DNA of 64,000 nucleotides, taken from NCBI RefSeq assembly GCF_900102425.1, contig NZ_FNBT01000006.1, positions 186,001 through 250,000 on the forward strand, written 5' to 3'. The stretch comes from Blastococcus aurantiacus. GTDB lineage: Bacteria > Actinomycetota > Actinomycetes > Mycobacteriales > Geodermatophilaceae. The notes under the pieces were generated by a model. The model made no database searches, had not been told where the DNA came from, and saw nothing but the letters and a program-made list of their open reading frames with translations. Both the position numbers and the translations under genes were made by a program. Shown piece after piece: positions 29,853 to 38,775 of the stretch; within the stretch, counting starts at the first letter, position 1; each line of letters begins with the position of its first letter.

Positions 29853-31538
29853 ATGAATCCCGATCGGCCCGGGCCCCGAAGAGAGGGCGTGACGACGACT
29901 CTGCGCGCCCCCGATCCGGTCGCCCCGGCAGGCCCCGGCCGGGCCCGGCGGGGCCTCGCCGCCCTGGCAGGGCTGCTCGCCGCGGCGGTCGCCCTCGGTG
30001 TCGGCGAGCTCGTCGCCGGGTTCGTCGGCCCGGCGGCATCACCGGTCATCGCCGTCGGGGACGCCGTCATCGCGCTGGTGCCCGAGCCGGTCACCGCCTT
30101 CGCCATCCGCACCTTCGGCGAGGACGACAAGACCGCCCTGGTCGCCGGCACGCTGGTCGTCGTCGCCCTGTACGCGCTGCTCGTCGGCGTCCTCGGGCTG
30201 CGGGACCGTCGCCTCGCCGTCCTCGGGGTCGTGCTGTTCGGGACCGTCGGCGCCCTGGCCGCCCTCACCCGGCCCGCGGGCGCTCCGGCCGACGTGCTGC
30301 CCTCGCTGGCCGGCACGGCCGCCGGGGTCCTCGCGCTGCTGGCGCTCCTCGCCCCGCTCGCGACGGCGCCGGCCTCCGCGCCCGGGACGGCGCCCGCAGC
30401 GGACCGGCCGCTCGTCGGGCGGCTGCGCGCGGTCCTCGCCGCCGGCGACCGCAACGGAGCCGGACTGGACCGCCGCCGGTTCTTCCTCACCGGTGCGGCC
30501 GCCGTCGGCGTCGCCGCGGTCACCGGGGGCGGCGGTCGGCTGCTGCAGCGCAGCACCGAGGTCACCTCGCTGCGCGCCGGCATCCGCCTGCCGACGCCGT
30601 CGTCCCCGGCCGCCGCGCTGCCCGCGGGCGCGGACCTCTCCCGGGGGATCGAGGGCCTCACCCCCCTGACCACGCGCAACGGCGAGTTCTACCGGATCGA
30701 CACCGCGCTGATCGCTCCGCGCATCCGGCCGGCGGACTACCGGCTCGAGCTGACCGGGATGTTCGACTCCCCGCGCACCTACACCCTCGACGACCTGTTC
30801 GAGCGCGACGACGTGATCGAGCGGGACATCACGCTCACCTGCGTCTCCAACGAGGTCGGGGGCGCCCTCGTGGGCAGCGCGCGCTGGATCGGCGTCCCCC
30901 TGGCGGCCCTGCTGCGGGAGAACGGCCTCCGCCCCGGCAGCGACCAGCTGCTGTGCCGGTCGGAGGACGGGATGACGATCGGGGCGCCGACCCGGAGCGC
31001 GCTCGAGGTCGAGGACGCGATGCTCGCCTTCGGCATGAACGGCGAGCCGCTCCCGGTCATCCACGGCTTCCCGGTGCGGATGATCATCCCCGGCCTCTAC
31101 GGCTACGTCTCGGCCTGCAAGTGGCTGGTCTCCATCGAGGCGACGACGTTCGACGCGTTCGACGCCTACTGGATCGAGCGGGACTGGGCGGTGGACGGGC
31201 CCATCCGCATCGCCTCGCGCATCGACACCCCCGACATGCGGCGGGAGTTCCCGGCCGGGCGCCGCGCGATCGCCGGCGTCGCCTGGGCCCAGACCCGCGG
31301 CATCGCGAAGGTCGAGGTGCGCGTGGACGACGGGGACTGGGCGGAGGCCCGGCTGTCACCCGAGGTGGACGCCGACCTGTGGCGCCAGTGGGTGCTGCCC
31401 CACGACTTCACGCCCGGCCGGCACGTCCTCACGGTGCGCGCCACCGGTGCCGACGGCGAGGTGCAGACCGACGAGCGCGCCGATCCCTTCCCCGCCGGCT
31501 CCACGGGCCTGCACTCGGTCGAGGTCCTGGTCGGCTGA
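29853..31538 (+). CDS. Sulfite-oxidase-like molybdopterin oxidoreductase with membrane domain
   Basis: A 561-residue protein. Four hydrophobic helices (~35-58, 68-84, 92-112, 125-165) precede a Tat-like DRRRFFLTGAAAVGVAAVTGG (~208-230). Then comes the sulfite-oxidase Moco fold (~290-450) with Cys in DITLTCVSNEVGG, the Mo ligand position, GFPVRMIIPGLYGYVSACKW, and a C-terminal Mo-co dimerisation Ig-like domain (RREFPAGRRAIAGVAWAQTRGIAKVEVRVDDG). It is likely anchored facing outward and may reduce oxidised protein or small molecules, as YedY/MsrP-like enzymes do; the substrate is unknown. GATCAT six bases before the ATG supports this start; a GTG at 29889 is possible. Confidence 0.88.
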   Translation: MNPDRPGPRREGVTTTLRAPDPVAPAGPGRARRGLAALAGLLAAAVALGVGELVAGFVGPAASPVIAVGDAVIALVPEPVTAFAIRTFGEDDKTALVAGTLVVVALYALLVGVLGLRDRRLAVLGVVLFGTVGALAALTRPAGAPADVLPSLAGTAAGVLALLALLAPLATAPASAPGTAPAADRPLVGRLRAVLAAGDRNGAGLDRRRFFLTGAAAVGVAAVTGGGGRLLQRSTEVTSLRAGIRLPTPSSPAAALPAGADLSRGIEGLTPLTTRNGEFYRIDTALIAPRIRPADYRLELTGMFDSPRTYTLDDLFERDDVIERDITLTCVSNEVGGALVGSARWIGVPLAALLRENGLRPGSDQLLCRSEDGMTIGAPTRSALEVEDAMLAFGMNGEPLPVIHGFPVRMIIPGLYGYVSACKWLVSIEATTFDAFDAYWIERDWAVDGPIRIASRIDTPDMRREFPAGRRAIAGVAWAQTRGIAKVEVRVDDGDWAEARLSPEVDADLWRQWVLPHDFTPGRHVLTVRATGADGEVQTDERADPFPAGSTGLHSVEVLVG

Positions 31539-31543
31539 GCCCC

Positions 31544-31549
31544 TAGGCT
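31544..31549 (+). promoter_or_regulatory. -10 box of leaderless pyrE
   Basis: TAGGCT, seven bases, then the pyrE ATG: same layout as dcd and purD. Confidence 0.6.
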
Positions 31550-31556
31550 CGGGCAC

Positions 31557-32159
31557 ATGGAGAAGGACCCCGCTCCCCCCCACACGTCGTCCCTCGGCGC
31601 GGGCCCCTGGAACGGGGCCACGCATCCCGACCGCGACCGCCTGCTCGACCTGATCGTCGACCTCGCGGTCGTGCACGGAAAGGTGACGCTCTCTTCCGGG
31701 CAGGAGGCGGACTGGTACATCGACATGCGCCGGCTCACGCTGCACCACGAGGGCGCCCCGCTGGTCGGCCGCGTGATGCGCCAGCTCACCGGCGACCTGC
31801 GCTACGACGTCGTCGGCGGGCTCACCCTGGGCGCCGACCCGGTGGCCACGGCGATGCTGCACGCGGCGTCGGCGGGCGAGGGGTTCCTCGACGCCTGCGT
31901 CGTCCGCAAGGAGGGCAAGGCGCACGGCCTGCAGCGCCGCATCGAAGGGCCGGACGTCGCCGGGCGCGCGGTGCTCGTCGTCGAGGACGTCTCCACGACC
32001 GGGGGCAGCCCCCTCACCGCTGCGGAAGCGCTGCAGGAGGCCGGGGCTGAGGTCATCGCGGTGGCCGTGATCGTCGACCGCGGGGCGCGCGCGGCGGTCG
32101 AGGCGGCCGGCTTCGAGTACCGGGCCGCCTACGAGCTCTCCGACCTCGGCCTGGCCTAG
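31557..32159 (+). CDS. pyrE: Orotate phosphoribosyltransferase
   Basis: A 200-residue enzyme joining orotate and PRPP to OMP in pyrimidine synthesis. The core shows KVTLSSGQEADWYIDMRRLTLH, GGLTLGADPVATAM, RKEGKAHGLQRRIEG (catalytic loop) and the PRPP motif VLVVEDVSTTGGS. The first ~22 residues (MEKDPAPPHTSSLGAGPWNGAT) are not part of the family and are encoded by repeat copy B. The ATG is nevertheless supported by a -10 box seven bases upstream. The stop lies two bases from that of the convergent ROK kinase. Confidence 0.93.
   Translation: MEKDPAPPHTSSLGAGPWNGATHPDRDRLLDLIVDLAVVHGKVTLSSGQEADWYIDMRRLTLHHEGAPLVGRVMRQLTGDLRYDVVGGLTLGADPVATAMLHAASAGEGFLDACVVRKEGKAHGLQRRIEGPDVAGRAVLVVEDVSTTGGSPLTAAEALQEAGAEVIAVAVIVDRGARAAVEAAGFEYRAAYELSDLGLA
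31561..31619 (+). repeat. Dispersed 59-base repeat, copy B (inside pyrE)
   Basis: Begins AGAAGGACCCCG and ends AACGGGGCC like copy A at 24621. It starts at the fifth base of pyrE and supplies codons 2-21, so an intergenic repeat has been recruited as coding sequence. Confidence 0.75.
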
Positions 32160-32160
32160 G

Positions 32161-33078
32161 TCATCTCCGGCCGGTGCTGTCCAGCAGGACCAGCGCCGCC
32201 CCGTGGACACCCGCCTCGGCCCCGAGCGTGGAGATCGTGATCGGCGGCGGTCGACGCCAGGCCAGACCGCCGGCCACTGCGGTCCGGACGGGGGCCGCGA
32301 GGCGCTCGCCGGCACCGGTGAGCCCTCCGGCCAGGACCACGAGCCCCGGATCCAGCAGGAGGATCGCGCTCCGCAGCCCCAGGCCGAGGGCTTCCATGCC
32401 CTCCGTCCAGATGCGACCGGCGAGCGGGTCGCGGTCGACGGCGTGGGCCATGTCCGCGGCGCTCAGTGCGGGGTCGCCCCCCGCGGATCGGTAGCGGCGG
32501 ACCATCCCTCCGGCCGAGGCGTAGACCTCCAGGCATCCGCGTTGGCCGCACGGGCAGCCCTCTCCGTCCGGGTGCACGGGGGCATGCCCGATCTCCCCGC
32601 CTAAGCCCAGCGAACCCGGCACGAGCCGGCCACCGGTGAGCACGCCCGCGGACAAGCCGGCGCCCAGGGCGACGAGCAGCAGGTCCCCCACGCCACGGCC
32701 GGCGCCCAGCCGGTGCTCGGCGAGGCAGGCCGCCCTGGCGTCGTGCTCCAGCGTCACGGGCAGGCCCACGGCCTCCCGCACGATCCGCGCGAGCGGGACG
32801 TCGCGCAGGCCGAGATTGCCCGCGCGGCGGACCACCCCGGCGCCCGTGTCGACGAGGCCGGCCGAGCACACGCCCACCCCGATCGTGTCGGGACACGTGA
32901 GCGATCGTGCCGCCTCGACCACGGCCCGCACCACGGCGGTCGGCCCCTCGGCCACCGGTGTGGGGATGGTGACCCGCTCCAGGACCTCACCGTGCAGGCT
33001 CAGGCGTGCGCCGTTGATGCCCGTGCCGCCGAGGTCCAGACCGACGACGGAACCGCTCGCTGCGCTGGATCCGATCAC
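32161..33078 (-). CDS. ROK-family sugar kinase, likely N-acetylglucosamine kinase
   Basis: A 305-residue ROK kinase: ATP loop VVGLDLGGTGINGARL (~11-26), catalytic Asp in VTLEHDARAACLAE, zinc motif GHAPVHPDGEGCPCGQRGCLEVYAS (~165-190), and second phosphate loop LAGGLTGAG. The ROK signature allows glucose, GlcNAc or mannose substrates. Placement two bases after nagB and at the end of the nagA operon argues for GlcNAc. There is no helix-turn-helix, so it is a kinase rather than a NagC-type repressor. Confidence 0.88.
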   Translation of the reverse strand: MIGSSAASGSVVGLDLGGTGINGARLSLHGEVLERVTIPTPVAEGPTAVVRAVVEAARSLTCPDTIGVGVCSAGLVDTGAGVVRRAGNLGLRDVPLARIVREAVGLPVTLEHDARAACLAEHRLGAGRGVGDLLLVALGAGLSAGVLTGGRLVPGSLGLGGEIGHAPVHPDGEGCPCGQRGCLEVYASAGGMVRRYRSAGGDPALSAADMAHAVDRDPLAGRIWTEGMEALGLGLRSAILLLDPGLVVLAGGLTGAGERLAAPVRTAVAGGLAWRRPPPITISTLGAEAGVHGAALVLLDSTGRR

Positions 33079-33080
33079 GG

Positions 33081-33860
33081 TCAGAATCCCTGCCCCGGCA
33101 GCTTCTTCGCCGCCACGTGCCGGTAGTAGTCCGCCAGCTGCAGGCGCCGTGCGGCGAGCTCGTCCACGACGACGGTGGCGTGGGGGTGCAGCTGGAGGAC
33201 CGAGGCCGGGCAGAATGCGCTGACCGGCCCCTCGACCGCTGCCGCGACCGCCGCGGCCTTGGTGCGTCCGGTGGCGACGAGCACGAGGTGGCGGGCCTCG
33301 AGGATCGTGCCGAGGCCCTGGGTGATGACGTGCTGGGGAACCTGCTCGCCCTCGGGGAAGAAGCGGGCGTTGTCGCGGCGGGTCTGCTGGGTGAGGGTCT
33401 TGACCCGCGTCCGGGACGCCAGGGAGGAGCCGGGCTCGTTGAAGCCCAGGTGACCGTTGGCCCCCGTGCCGAGGATCTGCACGTCCAGCGGACCGGCGGC
33501 CCGTAGGTGGGCGTCGTAGCGTCGCGCCTTTTCCAGGACGTCGTCCGTGGCGCCGTCGGGGCCGTGGACGTCGTCCGACGCCAGGTCGACGTGGTCGACG
33601 AAGTCGGCGCGGATGACGCGGGCGTAGGACTGCGGGTGGCTCGCGGCCAGGCCGACGTACTCGTCCAGCAGGAACGCGCGGATGCCCGCGAAGCTCAGGC
33701 CCTCCTCCCGGTGCCGCCGCGCCAGCTCGCGGTAGGCGCCCACGGGGGAGGAGCCGGTCGCGAGACCCAGCGTCCGGGCGCCGGTCGCGAGGGCTCCCGC
33801 CACGATGTCGGCGACCACCCGCCCCGCCTCGTCCGCGGACGGGACGATCACGACCTCCAC
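33081..33860 (-). CDS. nagB: Glucosamine-6-phosphate deaminase
   Basis: The 259-residue NagB converts GlcN-6-P to fructose-6-P and ammonia. Motifs: LGLATGSSPVGAYREL, FLLDEYVGLAASHPQSYARVI (catalytic Asp), ILGTGANGHLGFNEPGSS (His/Glu). The GTG start with AGGAGG upstream overlaps the end of nagA by 13 bases. It lacks the C-terminal allosteric extension seen in some enteric forms. Confidence 0.95.
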   Translation of the reverse strand: MEVVIVPSADEAGRVVADIVAGALATGARTLGLATGSSPVGAYRELARRHREEGLSFAGIRAFLLDEYVGLAASHPQSYARVIRADFVDHVDLASDDVHGPDGATDDVLEKARRYDAHLRAAGPLDVQILGTGANGHLGFNEPGSSLASRTRVKTLTQQTRRDNARFFPEGEQVPQHVITQGLGTILEARHLVLVATGRTKAAAVAAAVEGPVSAFCPASVLQLHPHATVVVDELAARRLQLADYYRHVAAKKLPGQGF

Positions 33861-35074
33861 GAGTCCTCCTCGGGTCCCGGGTCGGAGCCGGCGACCCGGC
33901 GACCGCCCCGCACGACCGCGACCGCGTGCAGCTGCCCGTCGACGACCAGCACGTCCGCGCGGCGGCCGGCTTCCAGGGCGCCGACCTCGCCGTCCAGGCC
34001 GAGGAGGGTGGCGGGGGTCCGGCTCGCGGACGTGACGGCGGAGAGCAGTTCGACGCCGGCGGAGAGCACCGTCCGTCTCAGCACGTCCAGCAGGCGGAAG
34101 GTGCCCCCGGCGATCGGACCCGGCTTCCCGGTGCCGTCGGGTGCCAGCCGCGCGACGCCCGCGGCGACCGACACGTCCCGCGAACCCAGGCGGTAGGAGC
34201 CATCGGGCATACCGGCGGCGGCCGTGGAATCCGTCACCAGGGCGATCTGCCGGGGCCCGACCAGGTCGAAGACCGCGGCGACCGTCTCGTCGTCCACGTG
34301 GACGCCGTCGGCGATCAGCTCGACGACCGCTGTTCCGCGGGCGGCCGCGGCCAGGCAGGCGGCGACCGGTCCGGCCGCACGGTGGTGCCAGGAGGGCATG
34401 CCGTTGAACAGGTGGGTCACGCCGACCGGCGTCCCCGCGGACTGCATCCACCGGGTGGCCTGCCCGGCGTCCGCGCCGGTGTGCCCGAGGCAGGGGAGGA
34501 CGCCGTACCGCCGGAGCACGGCGACCAGCTCGTCGCTGCGGGGAACCTCCGGCGCCAGCGTCATGGAGCGGACGACCCCGTCGGCGCGCAGGAGCACCGC
34601 CTCGAGCACGTCCGGGTCGCCCGGGAGGAGCGCCGCGGGGTCGTGCGCCCCGCGGAACGCCGGCGACAGGAAGGGTCCTTCGAGGTGGATGCCGGCCAGT
34701 TCGCCGGCGGCGACCAGGCCGGCCAGTGCCTCGACCTGACGCAGCAGCACCTCCACCGGAGCCGAGACGAGGCTGGCGAGCACCGTGGTGCTCCCGGAGT
34801 TGCGGTGGTACCGGACGGCGGTCAGCGGACCGTCGCCCTCCACCTCACCGAAGCCGTGCCCGGCCCCGCCGTGGCAGTGGACGTCGACCAGCCCCGGGAG
34901 CAGCGTCCTGCCGGAGGGCGGCGGGGCCGCGTGCGGCCAGTCCTCGACGGGTCCCACCCAGCTGATCCGGTCGCCGTGCAGGACGACCAGCCCGTCGTGC
35001 AGCACGCCCTCAGGGGTCACGACCCGCCCGCGCAGCCGCTCCTCCGACCTGCCGGCGTCGAGTGGGGCGGTCAC
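33848..35074 (-). CDS. nagA: N-acetylglucosamine-6-phosphate deacetylase
   Basis: The 408-residue amidohydrolase removes acetate from GlcNAc-6-P. The metal motif DVHCHGGAGHGFG lies at ~60-72. Other motifs are GIHLEGPFLSPAFRGAHD (metal Glu, ~125-142), LGHTGAD, GVTHLFNGMPSWHHR and the catalytic Asp in ALVTDSTAAAGMPDG. The GTG start has GAGGAG upstream. It lies 10 bases after the GH1 gene and overlaps nagB, so it is mid-operon. Confidence 0.95.
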   Translation of the reverse strand: MTAPLDAGRSEERLRGRVVTPEGVLHDGLVVLHGDRISWVGPVEDWPHAAPPPSGRTLLPGLVDVHCHGGAGHGFGEVEGDGPLTAVRYHRNSGSTTVLASLVSAPVEVLLRQVEALAGLVAAGELAGIHLEGPFLSPAFRGAHDPAALLPGDPDVLEAVLLRADGVVRSMTLAPEVPRSDELVAVLRRYGVLPCLGHTGADAGQATRWMQSAGTPVGVTHLFNGMPSWHHRAAGPVAACLAAAARGTAVVELIADGVHVDDETVAAVFDLVGPRQIALVTDSTAAAGMPDGSYRLGSRDVSVAAGVARLAPDGTGKPGPIAGGTFRLLDVLRRTVLSAGVELLSAVTSASRTPATLLGLDGEVGALEAGRRADVLVVDGQLHAVAVVRGGRRVAGSDPGPEEDSWRS

Positions 35075-35084
35075 GGATGGCTCC

Positions 35085-36257
35085 TCAGCGCTGGGACCGA
35101 CGGCGGACCGCCTCGGCGTACCAGTGTGCGCTCGGCTTGACCGTGCGGGCGAAGGTCTCGCGATCCACCGAGACCAGGCCGAACGTGGGCGCCCAGGAGC
35201 CCCACTCGTAGTTGTCGAGCAACGACCAGTGCACGTACCCGCGGACGTCGATGCCGTCGGCGAGCGCCCGTTCCAGTCCGGCGAGCGCTCCGGCCAGGTA
35301 CTCCGCGCGCTCGTCGTCGTCACCGGTCGCGATCCCGTTCTCGGTCACGACGATGGGGGTGTCGATGCGCCCGGCGGTGTACCGGATGGCTCCCTCGATC
35401 GCGTCCGGGTAGAGCTCCCAGCCCATCTGCGTGCGGCGGGTCCCCTCCGGCGCCTCGACCGGACCGGTCCGACCGATCATGAGCCGGGTGTAGGCCTGCA
35501 CGCCGATGAAGTCGTCGCCCTTGGCCGCGTCGATGAACTGATCCTCCCGCAGCGCGGCCCAGGCACGTGCAGCTGCTTCCTCACCGGGCAGGGCCTGGAA
35601 GTTCTGGTTGGCGACGGTCCACCCCGACCGCAGTCCCGGCACCGCCGACAGCTCCTCGCGCGCCGCACGGTGGGCCGCGACCAGGGCGTCCACCAGCGGC
35701 TGCTCCGGTGCGGGCAGGGCACCGGCCACCGTCTCGGTACCGCCCGTGTCCCGCGCGGCGCTGACCATGGCGACCATGTTCGGCTCGTTGATCGTGCAGA
35801 CCCAGTCGACTCCGTCGAGGATGGGCAGCACCGCGCGCACGTAGGCGCGGAACAGCTCCGTCGAGCCGGGGGCCGTCCAGCCACCGGCCCGCTGGAACCA
35901 CAGCGGGCTGGTGAAGTGGTGCAGGGTCACCACCGGGGTCAGGCCGCGCGCGAGGCACCCCTCGATCATCCGCCGGTAGTGGGCGAGGGCGGCACGCGAG
36001 ATGTGGCCGTGGACCGGTTCGATCCGCGACCACTCGATGCTGAACCGGTAGCTGTTCAACCCGAGGTCCCGGACGATGTCCAGGTCCTCGGGCCAGCGGT
36101 GGTAGCTGTCGCACGCGTCGCCGCTGCGCTCGGCCATCGGCGAGCCCTCGACGTTCTCCAGCGCCCAGAGATCGCTGGCGACGTTGTTGCCCTCCACCTG
36201 GTGGGCCGCGGTCGCCGCCCCCCAGAGGAAGCCGTCCGGGAAGGGGGATGTCGTCAC
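35085..36257 (-). CDS. GH1 family beta-glycosidase
   Basis: A 390-residue TIM-barrel retaining glycosidase. The acid/base is Glu158 in TINEPN, the nucleophile Glu306 in VVTENGIA, and the N-terminal signature is FPDGFLWGAATAAHQVEGNN. At 390 residues it is shorter than most GH1 enzymes (~450). No signal peptide is present, so it acts in the cytoplasm on imported sugars. Its operon (GH3, GH1, nagA, nagB, ROK) suggests beta-linked GlcNAc-containing di- or oligosaccharides, although GH1 substrates cannot be told from sequence. Confidence 0.93.
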   Translation of the reverse strand: MTTSPFPDGFLWGAATAAHQVEGNNVASDLWALENVEGSPMAERSGDACDSYHRWPEDLDIVRDLGLNSYRFSIEWSRIEPVHGHISRAALAHYRRMIEGCLARGLTPVVTLHHFTSPLWFQRAGGWTAPGSTELFRAYVRAVLPILDGVDWVCTINEPNMVAMVSAARDTGGTETVAGALPAPEQPLVDALVAAHRAAREELSAVPGLRSGWTVANQNFQALPGEEAAARAWAALREDQFIDAAKGDDFIGVQAYTRLMIGRTGPVEAPEGTRRTQMGWELYPDAIEGAIRYTAGRIDTPIVVTENGIATGDDDERAEYLAGALAGLERALADGIDVRGYVHWSLLDNYEWGSWAPTFGLVSVDRETFARTVKPSAHWYAEAVRRRSQR

Positions 36258-36300
36258 GGGGATGTCCTCTGCGGAGTCGGGGTCGGAGTGGGTCGGGTCA

Positions 36301-38637
36301 TCACGAGGACCGGTAACGGCCGGAGTCGACGAGCCGCCGGTGCTCGGCGGCGACCTGCTCGACGAGGCCGTCGATGACCTCCTCGGTCAGCCCGAGCCGG
36401 AAGGTGCGCAGTTTGACGAGCGGGAAGTCGTCGAGCATCCGGAGCAGCTCCGGAGCCACGGTCCCGCGCCCGGCGGCCGCGGCGAAGCGGCCGAGCAGCG
36501 CGCTCAGCACCTCGCTGCCCGCGGGGTCGGCACGCCACTCGCCGATGGTCGACATCCTGGTCAGCGGCGGCAGGAACCGGTCGCCCCCGGTCTCGACGGT
36601 CGCCACCAGCCGCACGTCCCGCGACGACGCACCCATGCGCACGTCGTAGGTGCCGGCGGCCAGCGACCAGCGCCGGTGCGCCGCGTCCCAGGTCGACAGG
36701 TCCCGTGCGCGCAGCGGCAGCGCCACGCGCTGGGACGCGCCTGGTTCGAGGGCGACCGAGGCGAAGCCGGCGAGCTGCACGCGCGGCCGGGTGGGCCGGT
36801 CCTCCTGCCGGCCGACGTAGAGCTGCGCGACCTCCCGTCCGGCACGCGGCCCGGTGTTCGTGACGGTCCAGGAGATCTCCCAGGCGTTCTCGCCGCAAGC
36901 GGTCACCCGCGGGTCGCTGTAGGCGAACGTCGTGTACGTCAGTCCGTGGCCGAAGGGATAGGCCACCGGGACGTCGAGGGTGTCCAGCTGTCGGTAGCCG
37001 ACGTAGGTGCCCTCCCCGTACGTGACGGTCCCGTCCCGCCCCGGGAAGTGCAGGTGGCTCGGGTGGTCGGCCAGACGCAGCGGGATGGCTTCGGCCAGAC
37101 GGCCCGAGGGAGCGGCGTCGCCGAGCAGCAGGTCGGCCACGGCCTCGCCGCCCGCCTGGCCGAGCAGCCAGCCCTCCAGCACCGCCCCGGCCCGGTCCTG
37201 CCACGGGGAGACGGAGACGACCCCGCCGTTGGAGAGCACCACGACGACCTCCGGTGCCACCTCCGCCACGGCCGACAGCAGGGCGAGCTGGTCGTCGGGC
37301 AGGTCGATGGTCGTGCGGTCGAACCCCTCGGACTCGGCGGCCTCGGGCAGACCCAGGAAGACGACCGCGACGTCGGCGTCCCGCGCCGTGGCGACGGCCT
37401 CGTCGACCAGTTCGCGGGAGGGTGTGCCGTCGAGGGTGTAGCCGGCGGCGAACCGCAGCCGGTCCCCGAGACGCCCGCTCAAGGCGTCGAGCGCCGAGGA
37501 CAGACGCGTGGGCACCACCCGGGAGGAGCCGCCGCCCTGGAAACGGGGCGTGCGGGCCAGTTCGCCGACGACGGCCACCGACTGTCCGGCCGCGCGGTCG
37601 AGGGGCAGCAGCCGTCCGTCGTTCTTGAGCAGGACCACCGAGGCGGTCGCGGCCTCGCGGGCCAGCGCGTGGTGCGCGGCGCGCATGTCGGCGAGGTCGT
37701 CGTCGGACGCCGATCCCTCGACCCATCCCTCGGGTCGTGCCGGCGCGGTGGCGCGCACCCGCTCCGCCAGCCGGGCCATCCGGTCGGCCACCCGGTCGAG
37801 CACGGCCTCGTCGAGCTCGCCGGCGGTCACCGCGGCGACGATCCGCTCGTCGGTGCCGGACGGGGGCATCTCCAGGTCCAGGCCCGCGCGTACGGCCGCG
37901 ACCCGGTCCTCGACCGCGCCCCAGTCGGACACGACGACGCCGTCGTAGCCCCACTCGTCCCGCAGCACCTCGGTCAGCAGCCACGGGTGTTCGCTCGCCG
38001 GCACGCCGTTGACCCGGTTGTACGCGCTCATGACCATCCAGGGACGCGCCGTCCGGACGACGTGCTCGAACGCGGCGAGGTACACCTCGCGCAGGGCGCG
38101 GTCGTCGACGTCCGCGCTCACGCGCATCCGGTCGGTCTCCTGGTTGTTCACCGCGAAGTGCTTGATGCAGGCCGCGACGCCGGCCGACTGGATCCCCTCG
38201 ACCATGGCGGCGGCGAGCCGGCCGGTCAGGAACGGGTCCTCGGAGAGGTACTCGAAGTTCCGGCCGTTCAGCGGCGACCGCTTGATGTTCATGCCGGGGG
38301 CAAGGAGCACGTCGACGTCCAGCGCCCGGGCCTCGGCGCCCAGCGCCGCGCCGACCCGCCGGAGCAGGTCGACGTCCCACGTAGCGCCCAGGCCCACCGC
38401 CGGCGGGAAGCAGGTGGCCGGAACGCTCGTACCGATGCCGAGCGCGTCACCTCCGCCGCGCTGACGACGGACGCCGTGCGGACCGTCGGCGAGCACGAGC
38501 AGGGGGACGCCGACGGCGGCCGTCGTGTGCCAGGTGCTCGAGCCGGAGGTGAGGGCGGCCCTCTCGGCCAGCTCCGTCGTCACGTCCGCCGCTCCCGGCT
38601 CAGGAGAGCCGGAGCGGGGGTGGAGGTCTGCGCTCAT
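36301..38637 (-). CDS. GH3 family beta-glycosidase
   Basis: A 778-residue GH3 enzyme of the beta-glucosidase layout. The N-terminal TIM barrel has nucleophile Asp238 in VVVSDWGAVEDR and the KHFAVNNQETDR motif. An alpha/beta sandwich follows (VAVVGELARTPRFQGGGSSRV), then a fibronectin-III-like domain (VSWTVTNTGPRAGREVAQLYV region) and a ~120-residue C-terminal extension. No signal peptide, hence cytoplasmic. The domain order differs from NagZ-type GH3, so the substrate could be a beta-glucoside or a GlcNAc-containing dimer. First gene of the catabolic arm, 48 bases from the operator palindrome. Confidence 0.93.
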   Translation of the reverse strand: MSADLHPRSGSPEPGAADVTTELAERAALTSGSSTWHTTAAVGVPLLVLADGPHGVRRQRGGGDALGIGTSVPATCFPPAVGLGATWDVDLLRRVGAALGAEARALDVDVLLAPGMNIKRSPLNGRNFEYLSEDPFLTGRLAAAMVEGIQSAGVAACIKHFAVNNQETDRMRVSADVDDRALREVYLAAFEHVVRTARPWMVMSAYNRVNGVPASEHPWLLTEVLRDEWGYDGVVVSDWGAVEDRVAAVRAGLDLEMPPSGTDERIVAAVTAGELDEAVLDRVADRMARLAERVRATAPARPEGWVEGSASDDDLADMRAAHHALAREAATASVVLLKNDGRLLPLDRAAGQSVAVVGELARTPRFQGGGSSRVVPTRLSSALDALSGRLGDRLRFAAGYTLDGTPSRELVDEAVATARDADVAVVFLGLPEAAESEGFDRTTIDLPDDQLALLSAVAEVAPEVVVVLSNGGVVSVSPWQDRAGAVLEGWLLGQAGGEAVADLLLGDAAPSGRLAEAIPLRLADHPSHLHFPGRDGTVTYGEGTYVGYRQLDTLDVPVAYPFGHGLTYTTFAYSDPRVTACGENAWEISWTVTNTGPRAGREVAQLYVGRQEDRPTRPRVQLAGFASVALEPGASQRVALPLRARDLSTWDAAHRRWSLAAGTYDVRMGASSRDVRLVATVETGGDRFLPPLTRMSTIGEWRADPAGSEVLSALLGRFAAAAGRGTVAPELLRMLDDFPLVKLRTFRLGLTEEVIDGLVEQVAAEHRRLVDSGRYRSS

Positions 38638-38684
38638 CAGTTCGTCCTCGCCTCTTCGGTCGGGGGTCGTCGCCGCACCGAAGT

Positions 38685-38706
38685 GAATCTACCACTTGGT
38701 AGATTC
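38685..38706. promoter_or_regulatory. Operator palindrome of the GlcNAc-oligosaccharide locus
   Basis: AATCTACC-ACTT-GGTAGATT (core of a 22-base palindrome with one mismatch) lies in the divergent promoter between the GH3 arm and the ABC transporter arm, able to control both. The same sequence with another centre occurs at 45911-45930, near a TetR gene. Confidence 0.75.
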
Positions 38707-38775
38707 CTTGTGTAACGTGCGTCACGGCGTCCCGGACGGGCGCCCTCCGACGACCACGACGAGGTGTGAGGACCG

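Noticed and set aside
32161-38775. DasR/NagR-type operator (ACTGGTCTAGACCAGT-like) in the nag operon
   Set aside because: No such site was seen in the divergent promoter; only the AATCTACC palindrome is there.
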